Program-made: the position numbers and the translations under genes
Source: Flemingiibacterium sp964430755
GTDB taxonomy: Bacteria; Bacillota; Clostridia; Oscillospirales; CAG-272
NCBI GenBank assembly: GCA_964430755.1
Contig: CAYSFT010000015.1
Coordinates: 1 to 41,158, forward strand
Direction of reading: 5' to 3'
Length of the DNA stretch: 41,158 bases
Notes under the pieces: model-generated
The model's database searches: none
Seen by the model: the letters and a program-made list of their open reading frames with translations, nothing else
Told to the model about the DNA's origin: nothing
Shown here: piece by piece, positions 1 to 9,146 of the stretch
How positions within the stretch are numbered: the stretch's first letter is position 1
How the letters are laid out: each line of letters opens with the position of its first letter

Positions 1-3000
1 TAGCGGTGTAAACCTTGCCGCTGTATACTGTCCATTCGGACTGAGGTACGATCTTGGTTTCAGACTCTCTGCCATCTGCATAGACGATAGTCATCTGTAC
101 GTAGTTGTCTGTACCTGTGAGGAGAGAGGTGTTAACTGCGAAGTCGAGAGACAGGCTTGAGCCGAGAGTCATGGTAACGCCGGCGATGTCGAACTTCGTA
201 GCGATTGCTGTGTATACGTTGTATGCTTCGTCAGACTCTATTACTTCGTAGCCGTCAGCTGCAACAACATTTGCTGTGAAGCCGTTCTTGATGATGGTAA
301 CTACCTTTGCAACTGCAACTTCGTCAGCGATGTCAGCGAGAAGTGTGATGTCGCCGTCTGCTGCGAGTGCGTCTGCGAGAGTTGCATAGTATTCGTCGCC
401 AACCTTTGCAACGGATGCCGCGATAAGCTTGAGCTCATCAAGTGCTTCTCTTGCTGCGGTGAGTGTCTCGTAGTTGGTAACGAGTGCTTTCTGTGCATCG
501 GTGAGGTCAGCGTAAGCCGCTTCTGCTGCAACGATTGCATCCTCGGATTCGAGAGTTACCTCGCCGATTGCGTCGATTGCCGCGATAACTGCATCTGCTG
601 CTGCCTTGTTTGCCTCTGCTGCTGCAACGAGTGCGTCATATGCGTCTCTTGCCGCGGTAAGGGTCTCGTAATTTGTAACGAGCGCCTTCTGTGCATCGGT
701 AAGATCAGCGTATGCTGCTTCTGCTGCAACGATTGCATCCTCAGATTCGAGTGTTACCTCGCCGATTGCGTCAATTGCGTCGATAACTGCCTGTGCAGCT
801 GCCGCATCTGCTTCTGCTGCTGCAACAAGTGCGTCATATGCATCTCTTGCTGCGGTAAGGGTTGCGTAGTTGATAACGAGTGCCTTCTGTGCATCGGTAA
901 GATCAGCGTATGCTGCTTCTGCTGCTGCGATTGCGTCACCGTCTTCGAGTGCTACCTCGCCGATTGCGTCGATTGCCGCGATAACTGCATTTGCCGCAAC
1001 TTCATCAGCTGCCGCATCGTCCTTCACAAGCTCAATTGCTGTAAAATCAAGTGTTGCATTTGTGCCGAGAACATACTCAATGTTGGAAACAGCGGTGTCC
1101 TCTGTAAGCTCAATTACAACCTCAACAGTCTGCCAATTAGCTGTGAGCAATGCGATCTCTGTTATTTCACCGTTTACAAATACACTGAGAGGTGTGTCAG
1201 CATCTGCACGGAACATTGCAGTTGCGCTGTAAACGCCTGCCTCAAGAACTGTGTCAGCAGTGGACTTGATACCGTTTACATTCTCTGCGCGGTAATAATC
1301 GGCTACAACATCAAGCTCTGTAAACTCAGCCTCGGCACTAACAAGCTCTTTATCGGAATACCATGTGCCATCTGCGCCGATAACCTCAGAGCCTTCAATA
1401 ACATTGCCGTCAGCGTCGAGCTCAACAAGTGACATACCGCCGATATCTATCGGTGCAAAATCGGTATTGGTGCCATAGAAGCCAAACTTAAAGCCGTATT
1501 TAGCAAGGCTGTAATAGTTTTCATCTATAGCGGAAAGATCACGTCCAACCTCAAATTCGATAACATACTCCTGCCATTCTTCTTTGATCTGGAGGAAATC
1601 GTTTTTGTCGGTAGGCTGCGAAATGGATTTTACATAAACTGCGTCGCCCCAGTCAGCATCCCAACCAAGTTTCGAAATAAGGCAATGACCGCTATATGTA
1701 CCGCCCAAATTCAAATAAGCATACTGTGAATAATCATCAACCAAAGCCGCTCCGGGAGCAACTCTCAGCCACATTGAAAGACGGAATGTTGAACCGATTG
1801 CATCAGCGTCGAAGGTTTCAACAAGCTTGTCGCTCTTGTATCCGAAGTTGAAGGCTGTATATGTGGGAGATGTAACGCGAAGTGCGTCAGTGAAGTCGTA
1901 AGCTTCGCTTTCCTCGCTGACAGCCTCATCGTCAAGGGATACATAATCTGTACTGTAAGCCTCAATCTGAGTAAATGTGATATCTGTAAAGTCAAGAGTA
2001 TCAGTTCCGTTAAGCACAAATTCGATATCGGAAACTGCAGTGTTCTTCTTCACCTTGAGAGTGATTGTAACATCTGCCCAATCTGCCGAAATATCAGCAG
2101 TGCTTCCCATAGCGGTAAGCGTTGCAGCTGCATCTGCACGGAACATACCGGTAACTTCGTATTCGCCGGGTGTGAGAACCTCTGCCGAGGTGGACTTGAT
2201 ACCGGTCACATTCTCTGCACGGTAATAATCAGCAGGAACATCAATATCACCAAGCACAGCCGCCTTAATGGTGAGGAAGTCTTTTGCATACCATTCGCCG
2301 CCATTGTCGATAACCTCAGAGCCGGAGACAGCATTGCCGTCAGCGTCGAGCTTCACGAGGGACATACCGCCAATATCGATCGGTGCGAAATTGCGGCTTG
2401 CGGCTTCTTCATTGTAATCGCCGTACAGAATAACTCTGATACCGTACTGTTCAAGGTCATATTCATTGGTGTCTATAGCGGCAAGATCCATACCGACTTC
2501 AAAGTCGATAACATATTCCTTCCATTCCTGCCCAATCTGCAAGCAATTATATACGTCAGAGGGCTGTGAAATAGATTTTACGGTAACCGCTCCGCCCCAG
2601 TCATCGTGACAGCCGAGTCTCGAAAGAGGACAGTGACCGCCATAAGGGCCTCCAAGATTCACAACTGCAAACTGTGAATAGGTGTCGCTCGGAGCTGTAC
2701 CCGGTGCAACTCTCAGCCACATCGAGAGACGGTATGTTGAACCGATTGCATCAGCGTCAAATTCTTCAACGAAATTGCTATTATTATATCCGAGTGTGAA
2801 CACTCCACTTTCCGGACCTGCGGCGCGCAAAGCGGTGGTGAAGTCAAAGCTTTCGCTTTCCTCGCTGACAGCCTCATCGTCAAGGGATACATAATCTGTG
2901 TTGTAATCCTTAATCTTATTGATTGTAAGGTCTGTGAAGTCAAGCGTGTATGTGCCGTCAAGAGTAAATTCGATATCGGAGACCGCTGTGTTCTTCTTCA

Positions 3001-5839
3001 CCTTGAGAGTGATTGTAACATCTGCCCAATCTGCCGAAATATCAGCAGTGCTTCCCATAGCGGTAAGCGTTGCAGCTGCATCTGCACGGAACATACCGGT
3101 AACTTCGTATTCGCCGGGTGTGAGAACCTCTGCGGATGTAGACTTGATACCGGTTACATTCTCTGCACGGTAATAATCGGTAACAATATCAAGCTTGCTG
3201 AGTTCTGCCGCTTTCATGGAAAGGAAATCTTCTGTATAATATCCGTTGTCGCCGTCGAGAACCTCGGAGCCGTCAATTGCGTTTCCATTAGCGTCAAGCT
3301 TCACGAGAGATATACCGCCGATGTCAACCGGTGCAAAGTTGCGGCTTGCGGCTTCCTCATTGTAATCGCCGTACATAATGAATCTGAGACCGTATCTTGC
3401 AAGGTCATACGAGTTTGTGTCTATGGCAGCAAGATCACGGCCAATCTCAAATTCGATTTCATATTTCTGCCACTCGTTTTGGATCTTCAGGACATCGCTT
3501 CTGTCAGAAGCAGGTGAAATTGATTTTACATTGACTGCATCGCCCCAGTCGCCGTCCCAGCCAAGCTTGGAAAGCGCACAGTGACCACCGTAAGGACCGC
3601 CGAATGTAACCTGTGCATACTGCGAATAGGTATCGCTCGGAGCTGTACCGGGTGCAACTCTCATCCACATCGAAAGGCGATATGTTGAGCCGATTGCATC
3701 TGCGTCAAACTCTTCAACGATCTTATCCGTATTATATCCAAACGGGAATGCAGCATTCGTCTGACCTGCGGTGCGTATTGCCTCGGTGAAGTCAAAGGCT
3801 TCGCTTTCCTCGCTGACAGCATCACCGTCAAGAGTTACATAATCTGTGTTGTAATCCTTAACCTTGTTGATTGTAAGGTCTGTGAAGTCAAGAGTGTATG
3901 TACCGTCAAGAGTAAATTCGATATCGGAAACTGCGGTGTTTCTCGTCACCTTAAGCGCGAGTGCAACATCAGTCCAGTCTGTCGAAATATCAGCTGTGCC
4001 GCCTTTTGTAGCAAGCGTTGCAGCTGCATCTGCACGGAACATACCGGTAACTTCGTATTCGCCGGGTGTGAGAACCTCTGCGGATGTAGACTTGATACCG
4101 GTTACGTTCTCTGCACGGTAATAGTCGGTGAGAACCTCAACGTCGCTAATCACAGACTTATTTGAGATAACGCTATCGGAATACCATTCACCGCCGCCGA
4201 TAACCTCGGAGCCGGGGGCAGCGTTTCCATCAGCGTCAAGCTTCACGAGCGACAAACCGCCGATATCAATCGGTGCAAATGCGGTATTGTTTGCCAGGAA
4301 AGCGAATCTGAGTCCGTATGTTGCAAGGCTGTAGCTGTTTTCGGTTATAGCGGCAAGATCGCGTCCAACCTCAAATTCGATAACATATTCCTGCCAATCC
4401 TCTTTGATCTGGAGATAGCCGGTTTTATCGGTAGACGGTGAAATTGATTTTGAACAAACCGCATCGCCCCAGTCATCATCCCAGCCAAGCTCGGAAATAA
4501 GGCAATGACCTCCGTAAGGACCGCCGAATGTTACAAACGCATACTGCGAATAATCATCGCTCGGAGCTGTTCCGGGTGCAACTCTCATCCACATCGAAAG
4601 ACGGTATGTTGAACCGATTGCATCTGCGTCAAATTCTTCAACAAGATCGTTGCCTCTGTATCCAAAGTTGAAGATTCCGTCAACCGTAGATGTAGCGCGC
4701 ACTGCCTCGGTGAAGTCAAATGCTGTGCTTACATCAAGAGTAGCCTCATCGTCAAGAGAGGTGTAAGCGGTTGTGTAATCTGCCACCTTTGTGAGAGTGA
4801 CATCTGTAAATTCAAATGTATACGAGCCGTCAAGTGCGAGCTCAACATCGGAAAGCAGAGCGTCTTCCTTCACACGAAGTGTCAGATTCTGTTTTGTCCA
4901 ATCATCAGCAAGTGAAACAGTCTCGCTTGTTTCATCACCCACAGAAGCTGTGAGTGCCGCTGCACTGCTCGAACGGAAATTACCGCTTAACGAATAAACA
5001 CCCATAGGGAGAATTTCGTCGGATGCGGGACTTGCAACGGCATTTGCACGATAAAATTCGCTGATCTCGTCAACATCGCTGAACGAAGACGGATTACCGA
5101 GAATCTTATCGGTGTACCATTCGCCGCGCTCGTCGATAACCTCAGAGCCGGCAACAGCATTACCGTCAGCATCAAGCTTCACGAGCGACAAACCGCCAAT
5201 ATCAATCGGTGCAAAGGCGGTGTTTACGCCATAGAAACCGAATCTGATGCCGTGATGTTCAATGTCATAGTTGTTTCCTTTTAAAGCGACAAGATCGCGT
5301 CCAATTTCAAATTCGATAACATATTCCTGCCATATTTCTTTAATCTGCAGATAACCTGCCTTATCGGTCGGCTGTGAAATCGATTTTACATAAACCGCAT
5401 CACCGTAGTCGCCATCCCAGCCAAGCTGCGAAATAACGCAATGGCCGCTGTAAGGACCGCCCAGGTTCACTATCGCATACTGTGAATAATCATCGCTCGG
5501 AGCGGTACCGGGTGCAACTCTCAGCCACATCGAAAGACGATATGTAGAGCCGATCGCATCTGCGTCAAATTCTTCACTAATATTGTCGCCTCTGTATCCG
5601 AAGTTGAAGCTTCCGCCCTCAACTGTGGTGGTAGCGCGTACAGCAGTATCAAAGCCAAGATCAACGAGTGTCGCCGGTGTATCGCCGGACATCCATTCGC
5701 CGTCAAGTGCTATCGCACTGTTCGTGGCAGTCAAAAGCTGTGTACCGTTCTGTGCCGCTGCCGTTATCGGCAAGCATGAGCAAGTGAGAGCTGCTGTCAG
5801 AAGCATTGATAGTATTTTCTTCATTTTCAAAGTTTTCAT
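1..5839 (-). CDS. Giant secreted multi-repeat glycan-binding-like protein (3' end outside window)
   Basis: Open reading frame of about 1946 residues running off the left edge. The start is the ATG at 5839-5837, ten bases after a GGAGG at 5854-5850. A Lys-rich N-terminus plus hydrophobic core (MKKILSMLLTAAL) is a signal peptide probably cleaved near Ala-Ala-Ala. Five units of about 310 residues follow; the marker PIDIGGLSLVKLD recurs near residues 213, 523, 837, 1152 and 1463. Each unit looks like two beta-sandwich modules, the second with the signature LxGNFR/MFRAD. An Ala-rich helical region (residues about 1610-1803) and a YYATLADALAA module follow, then a domain containing VQMTIVYADGRE that I know from clostridial surface proteins. 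No catalytic motif was recognised. Inference: extracellular carbohydrate capture or adhesion. The C-terminal anchor, if any, is not visible. It follows the TIM-barrel hydrolase gene on the same strand, 280 bases away. Confidence 0.85.
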   Translation of the reverse strand, partial: MKTLKMKKILSMLLTAALTCSCLPITAAAQNGTQLLTATNSAIALDGEWMSGDTPATLVDLGFDTAVRATTTVEGGSFNFGYRGDNISEEFDADAIGSTYRLSMWLRVAPGTAPSDDYSQYAIVNLGGPYSGHCVISQLGWDGDYGDAVYVKSISQPTDKAGYLQIKEIWQEYVIEFEIGRDLVALKGNNYDIEHHGIRFGFYGVNTAFAPIDIGGLSLVKLDADGNAVAGSEVIDERGEWYTDKILGNPSSFSDVDEISEFYRANAVASPASDEILPMGVYSLSGNFRSSSAAALTASVGDETSETVSLADDWTKQNLTLRVKEDALLSDVELALDGSYTFEFTDVTLTKVADYTTAYTSLDDEATLDVSTAFDFTEAVRATSTVDGIFNFGYRGNDLVEEFDADAIGSTYRLSMWMRVAPGTAPSDDYSQYAFVTFGGPYGGHCLISELGWDDDWGDAVCSKSISPSTDKTGYLQIKEDWQEYVIEFEVGRDLAAITENSYSLATYGLRFAFLANNTAFAPIDIGGLSLVKLDADGNAAPGSEVIGGGEWYSDSVISNKSVISDVEVLTDYYRAENVTGIKSTSAEVLTPGEYEVTGMFRADAAATLATKGGTADISTDWTDVALALKVTRNTAVSDIEFTLDGTYTLDFTDLTINKVKDYNTDYVTLDGDAVSEESEAFDFTEAIRTAGQTNAAFPFGYNTDKIVEEFDADAIGSTYRLSMWMRVAPGTAPSDTYSQYAQVTFGGPYGGHCALSKLGWDGDWGDAVNVKSISPASDRSDVLKIQNEWQKYEIEFEIGRDLAAIDTNSYDLARYGLRFIMYGDYNEEAASRNFAPVDIGGISLVKLDANGNAIDGSEVLDGDNGYYTEDFLSMKAAELSKLDIVTDYYRAENVTGIKSTSAEVLTPGEYEVTGMFRADAAATLTAMGSTADISADWADVTITLKVKKNTAVSDIEFTLDGTYTLDFTDLTINKIKDYNTDYVSLDDEAVSEESESFDFTTALRAAGPESGVFTLGYNNSNFVEEFDADAIGSTYRLSMWLRVAPGTAPSDTYSQFAVVNLGGPYGGHCPLSRLGCHDDWGGAVTVKSISQPSDVYNCLQIGQEWKEYVIDFEVGMDLAAIDTNEYDLEQYGIRVILYGDYNEEAASRNFAPIDIGGMSLVKLDADGNAVSGSEVIDNGGEWYAKDFLTIKAAVLGDIDVPADYYRAENVTGIKSTSAEVLTPGEYEVTGMFRADAAATLTAMGSTADISADWADVTITLKVKKNTAVSDIEFVLNGTDTLDFTDITFTQIEAYSTDYVSLDDEAVSEESEAYDFTDALRVTSPTYTAFNFGYKSDKLVETFDADAIGSTFRLSMWLRVAPGAALVDDYSQYAYLNLGGTYSGHCLISKLGWDADWGDAVYVKSISQPTDKNDFLQIKEEWQEYVIEFEVGRDLSAIDENYYSLAKYGFKFGFYGTNTDFAPIDIGGMSLVELDADGNVIEGSEVIGADGTWYSDKELVSAEAEFTELDVVADYYRAENVNGIKSTADTVLEAGVYSATAMFRADADTPLSVFVNGEITEIALLTANWQTVEVVIELTEDTAVSNIEYVLGTNATLDFTAIELVKDDAAADEVAANAVIAAIDAIGEVALEDGDAIAAAEAAYADLTDAQKALVINYATLTAARDAYDALVAAAEADAAAAQAVIDAIDAIGEVTLESEDAIVAAEAAYADLTDAQKALVTNYETLTAARDAYDALVAAAEANKAAADAVIAAIDAIGEVTLESEDAIVAAEAAYADLTDAQKALVTNYETLTAAREALDELKLIAASVAKVGDEYYATLADALAADGDITLLADIADEVAVAKVVTIIKNGFTANVVAADGYEVIESDEAYNVYTAIATKFDIAGVTMTLGSSLSLDFAVNTSLLTGTDNYVQMTIVYADGRESETKIVPQSEWTVYSGKVYTA
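430..1015 (-). repeat. Three 198-bp (66-residue) helical repeats
   Basis: The motif AIDAIGEV is encoded at 198-base spacing (plus-strand blocks starting at 563, 761 and 959). Each unit carries DAIVAAEAAYADLTDAQKAL and NYETLTAARDAYDAL-like segments. The copies are nearly identical, Ala/Asp/Glu-rich and predicted alpha-helical, of a type seen in stalk regions of clostridial surface proteins. Confidence 0.85.
1015..5770 (-). repeat. Five tandem ~940-bp in-frame repeats
   Basis: The marker encoding PIDIGG lies at about 1440, 2371, 3318, 4261 and 5191, giving spacings of 930-947 bases. Adjacent copies are very similar at DNA level: 2041-2185 is identical to 2989-3133 (145 bases, offset 948). Copies 2 to 4 are the most alike, and the copy nearest the signal peptide is more diverged, which suggests recent expansion or homogenisation in the middle of the array. 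Confidence 0.85.
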
Positions 5840-5973
5840 GGTTGCATTTCCTCCAATAAAATATTTTTTAGTTCTGCCTTCTCCGTGCAGGTGAATAGAT
5901 ACTCCGCTTCGTCTATGAAGCGGTCTGTGGGAAAAGAAAACTTATACCGGAAATATCGCGGGGGAATTTCCAT
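5836..5973 (-). CDS. Possible 45-residue small ORF coupled to the giant protein gene
   Basis: An ATG at 5973-5971 is preceded, ten bases upstream, by GAGAGGTGATG (5991-5981), close to the full anti-Shine-Dalgarno complement. The frame stays open for 45 codons and its TGA (5838-5836) overlaps the ATG of the downstream giant gene in an ATGA arrangement. The product is charged and aromatic-rich (it begins MEIPPRYFRYKF and contains DRFIDEAEYLF), with no membrane segment and no family I recognise. The GGAGG for the giant gene lies inside this ORF. It may be a leader peptide controlling translation of the surface protein. Several less common codons (CGA, CTA, TTA) lower confidence, and the overlap could be chance. 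Confidence 0.4.
   Translation of the reverse strand: MEIPPRYFRYKFSFPTDRFIDEAEYLFTCTEKAELKNILLEEMQP
5904..5923 (-). other. Perfect 7-bp stem-loop in the leader of the giant gene
   Basis: CCGCTTC (5904-5910) and GAAGCGG (5917-5923) form a perfect stem with a six-base loop, inside the possible small ORF. No T-run follows on either strand, so it is not a typical terminator. Confidence 0.45.
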
Positions 5974-6119
5974 TTCTGAGCATCACCTCTCATAACCAAA
6001 TTTATTATATATATTTTACACCGTAATACGCCGCCCGGATGTATTAGGATGATTCCAAACTCATATTCGACGCCACGGATTTTTTACGGCTTACCGTTTC
6101 ATCAGATCACTTTCGAGCA

Positions 6120-7646
6120 TCACCGAGAAACCTTGATAAACGCCTCGACGTAATCAATCGTGGTTAATTCATCCACGGCGACATATGCATGAACATTGTA
6201 TTTATGCGCCGTTTCGGGAACCTCATAGCACAGTACAGTGTTTCCGGGGATTCTGTCGTTTTCGGCAGTGCCGATATAGGTGCATTTTTCTGAATTAACA
6301 AATACCCTCGGCGGATTGTCAATTGCCTTTTCGGTATCCTTAAATCCAACGCGAACCGTCATTCGTGCGCCCTCGGGAATTTCGCCGACAGTGATTTTGA
6401 ATGAGCCGCCATGATCTGTTGTGAACGGCAGCTGCGAGCCGGTAAATCGGTTACGCCTCCACACAGGCTGACGGTCATTTATCGACCAGATATGACGTCT
6501 GTTAAAATTAAGCGTCTTTTCAAAATCGCCAAAATTACTGTAAACAACGCCTTTTCCGCCATGCCCGTTTGAATCCACCTGCTCGTTAAGATCAATGGGC
6601 TTTGCCTGGAAATCTTGAAAAGCATTATAATAGTATACTCTGTCCGCGCCCTGCGAATATGCACTTGCCACAAATGCAGCATTAGTTTCGAAGGTGTGAC
6701 CGAAGCGTTCGGTTCCGCGTTCCGGCTTGATACCCGCCGATTCAAAACCGGCAGCAAGCATTGTTCCATATGGCTTGAGGAGCGTTTTCCAAAGTCTTAT
6801 CGGCATATCGTTATCGTTGGACTCAAAGCGTCCGGAGATCGTAACGAGGTCGATCATTCCCTCCTGCGCCCACTGCATTACGTCAAGTCCGAACTCATAA
6901 TTCTGTTCGACTCCGGGAGCGACACGGACTGCAAGCTTTACCTTATGCCCATACTTCTCACCGTATTTACCGCACAGTGCATAAACATCGCGGATAAACT
7001 GCGTCATTATGTCAAGGCCCTCGTATTCAAGACCGTTTGCAAAAACTTCAATCTCGCGGGTGTAGTCAAGCTCCACTCCGTGGGCATCGTAACGGTCAAG
7101 CGACTCCTCGATGAAAGCGAGCATATATTCACGAACAAGCGGATTGGCATAGTCCATGCTGAAATCATTGTTGTCGAAATGAAATTCCGGATGATACTTA
7201 ACTCGTCTCACCTCCGGATGTTCGTGGAAGAAATCGGTAAGAATGACCGATGTTTCCGCATTAAGATCATGAATATCGTTCATTCGGAATGAGATCCACG
7301 GGTTGATTCCGATCTCGCGGAAGGTTCTTATTTCAACCTCAATATGGTCGATCCCGAGCACTTCATATATGTGATGTGCCGCCGCAATGTGCGGTACCTT
7401 GCTATAATCGACCGCCTTGCCGTTTTCGATTTTCTGATAGTATTTATCAAGATAACTTGTACGGGTTTTGGAGGGAAAAACTGCACCGGTATCGGTAAGA
7501 CAAAGCATGATATCGGTCATATGCGAGCCTTTAAACTGGCTTGCGTAGTTCTCCATTTCCTCAACTGTGAGCGTACACCCGTCCCTTCCAATGGGGCAAA
7601 GAAGTGAATTTGAATCCTGATTGTATATTATTCCTTTATCAAACAT
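6120..7646 (-). CDS. TIM-barrel glycoside hydrolase-like protein, cytoplasmic paralogue A
   Basis: Protein of 508 residues. The start is ATG 7646-7644, seven bases after AGGAG; an in-frame ATG nine codons upstream has no ribosome-binding site. No signal peptide. It shares with the genes at 30534 and 32301 the blocks INPWISFRMNDIHD (around residue 120), YDAHGVELDYTRE (192-194 is Glu-Leu-Asp), VRVAP (around 242) and QGADRVYYYN, then a C-terminal beta-sandwich ending in EAFIKVSR. The G-(I/V)-E-L-D-Y/F block after a barrel strand resembles the catalytic strand of GH10-like GHL hydrolases (DUF187 type), but the match is distant. Substrate unknown. It lies 97 bases downstream of the GH109-like gene, probably in one operon. 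The fold is likely; the activity is not established. Confidence 0.75.
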   Translation of the reverse strand: MFDKGIIYNQDSNSLLCPIGRDGCTLTVEEMENYASQFKGSHMTDIMLCLTDTGAVFPSKTRTSYLDKYYQKIENGKAVDYSKVPHIAAAHHIYEVLGIDHIEVEIRTFREIGINPWISFRMNDIHDLNAETSVILTDFFHEHPEVRRVKYHPEFHFDNNDFSMDYANPLVREYMLAFIEESLDRYDAHGVELDYTREIEVFANGLEYEGLDIMTQFIRDVYALCGKYGEKYGHKVKLAVRVAPGVEQNYEFGLDVMQWAQEGMIDLVTISGRFESNDNDMPIRLWKTLLKPYGTMLAAGFESAGIKPERGTERFGHTFETNAAFVASAYSQGADRVYYYNAFQDFQAKPIDLNEQVDSNGHGGKGVVYSNFGDFEKTLNFNRRHIWSINDRQPVWRRNRFTGSQLPFTTDHGGSFKITVGEIPEGARMTVRVGFKDTEKAIDNPPRVFVNSEKCTYIGTAENDRIPGNTVLCYEVPETAHKYNVHAYVAVDELTTIDYVEAFIKVSR

Positions 7647-7743
7647 AGTGATTCTCCTGATAAGCTTCTTCAATATGCAATGACGCTATTATATTAATGA
7701 AGCTTTTGTATCATTAATGCTTCATTTCAGCGATTCAGATAAA

Positions 7744-9000
7744 TCAAACAACAGAAATAGATTTGTCCTCGCAAATCTCATCAAGACAGTATTTGCACTT
7801 GATAACCGGCTCACGGTTCTGCCATTTACCGTTTGTGAAATCGGGGAACTCCATCGGAGCACCGCCCTTGTTTATCGACATTTCGGAAAGCGGGCCGACA
7901 GCCATCCATGCAGCGGTATCATAAGCATCAATAGGCGTGTTGGTACCGTTTTTCACGCTCTCAATGAACGCACGGCAAACAAGCCAGTCCATTCCGCCGT
8001 GACCTTCCTTGACACCTGCCTTAACATACTCGGCATGAAGCGGATGATCATATTTTTCATATGCCTTTTCTTCACCGAGATGGGTGGTTTCTTTTCCGTC
8101 GTCTAAATAAACCAGATTCTTGTCTTCACAGGTCATTCCCTTTGTTCCGCGTATCGTAAATCCGCGGCTGTAATAGGAACGAGGAAGGTTTGTATCAAGC
8201 GTGAGAACAACGGTCTCCCCTCCGGCACAGGTGATCATAGTTGTAACGATATCGCCCTGCTTATAGTCAATTTTTGCCCACTTGCTGTCCTCTCCAAAAC
8301 GGTTGGTGGCGTAAGTTTTGAGTGCACGGCTCTTACTTGCAAACGATGAGAGGGTTACCATGCGGTTTCCTCTGTTGATCGAGAGAACCTTGGAGAGCGG
8401 GCCGAGCTCGTGAGTCGGATAATTCTCGCGGTTTTTATTTATGTAGTGACCGAGACGGTAATGCGGAATGTCAATATTTTCAAAGTTTGAGAAGATATCC
8501 TCCTCGTTGATATTGTGATGATAACCGCCCGAGCAGTGAACAACCTCGCCGAGAAGTCCCTTTTTAACAAGATTGAGAACCATCATTTCGCGTCTGCCGT
8601 AACAGCAGTTTTCGAGCATCATGACGGGAACGCCGGTTTCCTCATATGTCTTGACAAGATCAAAACATTCATCAAGCGTATCAGCGCATCCAACCTCAAC
8701 TGCGGCATACTTGCCTGCACGCATGGTCTCCATGGCAATTTGCGGTCTGCCGCTCCAGCCGATCATGATGATAACGGCATCAATCGTCGGATCGTTTAAA
8801 ATATCGTGATAATCCTTGGTTAAATAAGGATCGTGTTTTGTGTTTTCGCGGAGAAACTTCTGCATTCTTTCAAGTCGCTCATCCGAGAGATCGGAAAGTG
8901 CCGCAACTTCAACGTCTTCCATCTGCGAAAAATTCTTCTCGAGCACGGCAAATCCGCGTTTGCCGAGTCCGATGTAACCTATTCTTACTTTGTTTTTCAT
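7744..9000 (-). CDS. GH109-like NAD-dependent glycosidase (Gfo/Idh/MocA fold)
   Basis: Protein of 418 residues. Residues 5-16 hold the Rossmann motif IGYIGLGKRG. Signatures of the GH109 branch follow: VMMLENCCYGRREMMVLN (127-143), a GGYHHN segment and NYPTHELGP (193-201), whose Tyr/His region lies where GH109 enzymes act. GH109 members are alpha-N-acetylgalactosaminidases using tightly bound NAD in an oxidation-elimination mechanism, known for removing terminal alpha-GalNAc such as blood-group A determinants. Many characterised members are exported; this one has no signal peptide, so it should act in the cytoplasm. First gene of the operon leading to the TIM-barrel hydrolase, driven by the promoter at 9062-9090. 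The ribosome-binding site is weak (AAGG). An ordinary sugar dehydrogenase remains possible. Confidence 0.75.
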   Translation of the reverse strand: MKNKVRIGYIGLGKRGFAVLEKNFSQMEDVEVAALSDLSDERLERMQKFLRENTKHDPYLTKDYHDILNDPTIDAVIIMIGWSGRPQIAMETMRAGKYAAVEVGCADTLDECFDLVKTYEETGVPVMMLENCCYGRREMMVLNLVKKGLLGEVVHCSGGYHHNINEEDIFSNFENIDIPHYRLGHYINKNRENYPTHELGPLSKVLSINRGNRMVTLSSFASKSRALKTYATNRFGEDSKWAKIDYKQGDIVTTMITCAGGETVVLTLDTNLPRSYYSRGFTIRGTKGMTCEDKNLVYLDDGKETTHLGEEKAYEKYDHPLHAEYVKAGVKEGHGGMDWLVCRAFIESVKNGTNTPIDAYDTAAWMAVGPLSEMSINKGGAPMEFPDFTNGKWQNREPVIKCKYCLDEICEDKSISVV

Positions 9001-9031
9001 GATGTTTTTACCTTAAATTACAAAAATTTCA

Positions 9032-9060
9032 TTGACAAGATAGAGCCAATTGTGTATAAT
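9032..9060 (+). promoter_or_regulatory. Consensus sigma-A promoter for the AraC gene at 9147
   Basis: TTGACA (9032-9037), a 17-base spacer and TATAAT (9055-9060): both hexamers are perfect. It reads toward the AraC gene with a leader of about 80 bases. Confidence 0.75.
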
Positions 9061-9061
9061 A

Positions 9062-9090
9062 ATTATATCACAGTCAATTACATAATACAA
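9062..9090 (-). promoter_or_regulatory. Promoter for the GH109-like/TIM-barrel operon, facing the AraC promoter
   Basis: On the minus strand TTGTAT (9090-9085), a 17-base spacer and TATAAT (9067-9062). Its -10 box abuts that of the plus-strand promoter, so one RNA polymerase would exclude the other. Confidence 0.55.
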
Positions 9091-9146
9091 TACGCAAAAA
9101 GATAGAAAAATCTATATTTTTAGCCAGTATTTGGAGGATGATCGGA

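Noticed and set aside
430..1015. Regular repeats considered as a CRISPR array
   Set aside because: The 198-base period is in frame, without spacers, and translates to helical protein repeats.
870..1232. Plus-strand Ala/Ser-rich frame
   Set aside because: Antisense shadow of the Ala-rich repeat region in the giant protein gene.
6615..7292. Plus-strand 225-codon frame inside the TIM-barrel gene
   Set aside because: Opposite strand of a well-supported gene, no ribosome-binding site, no family features.
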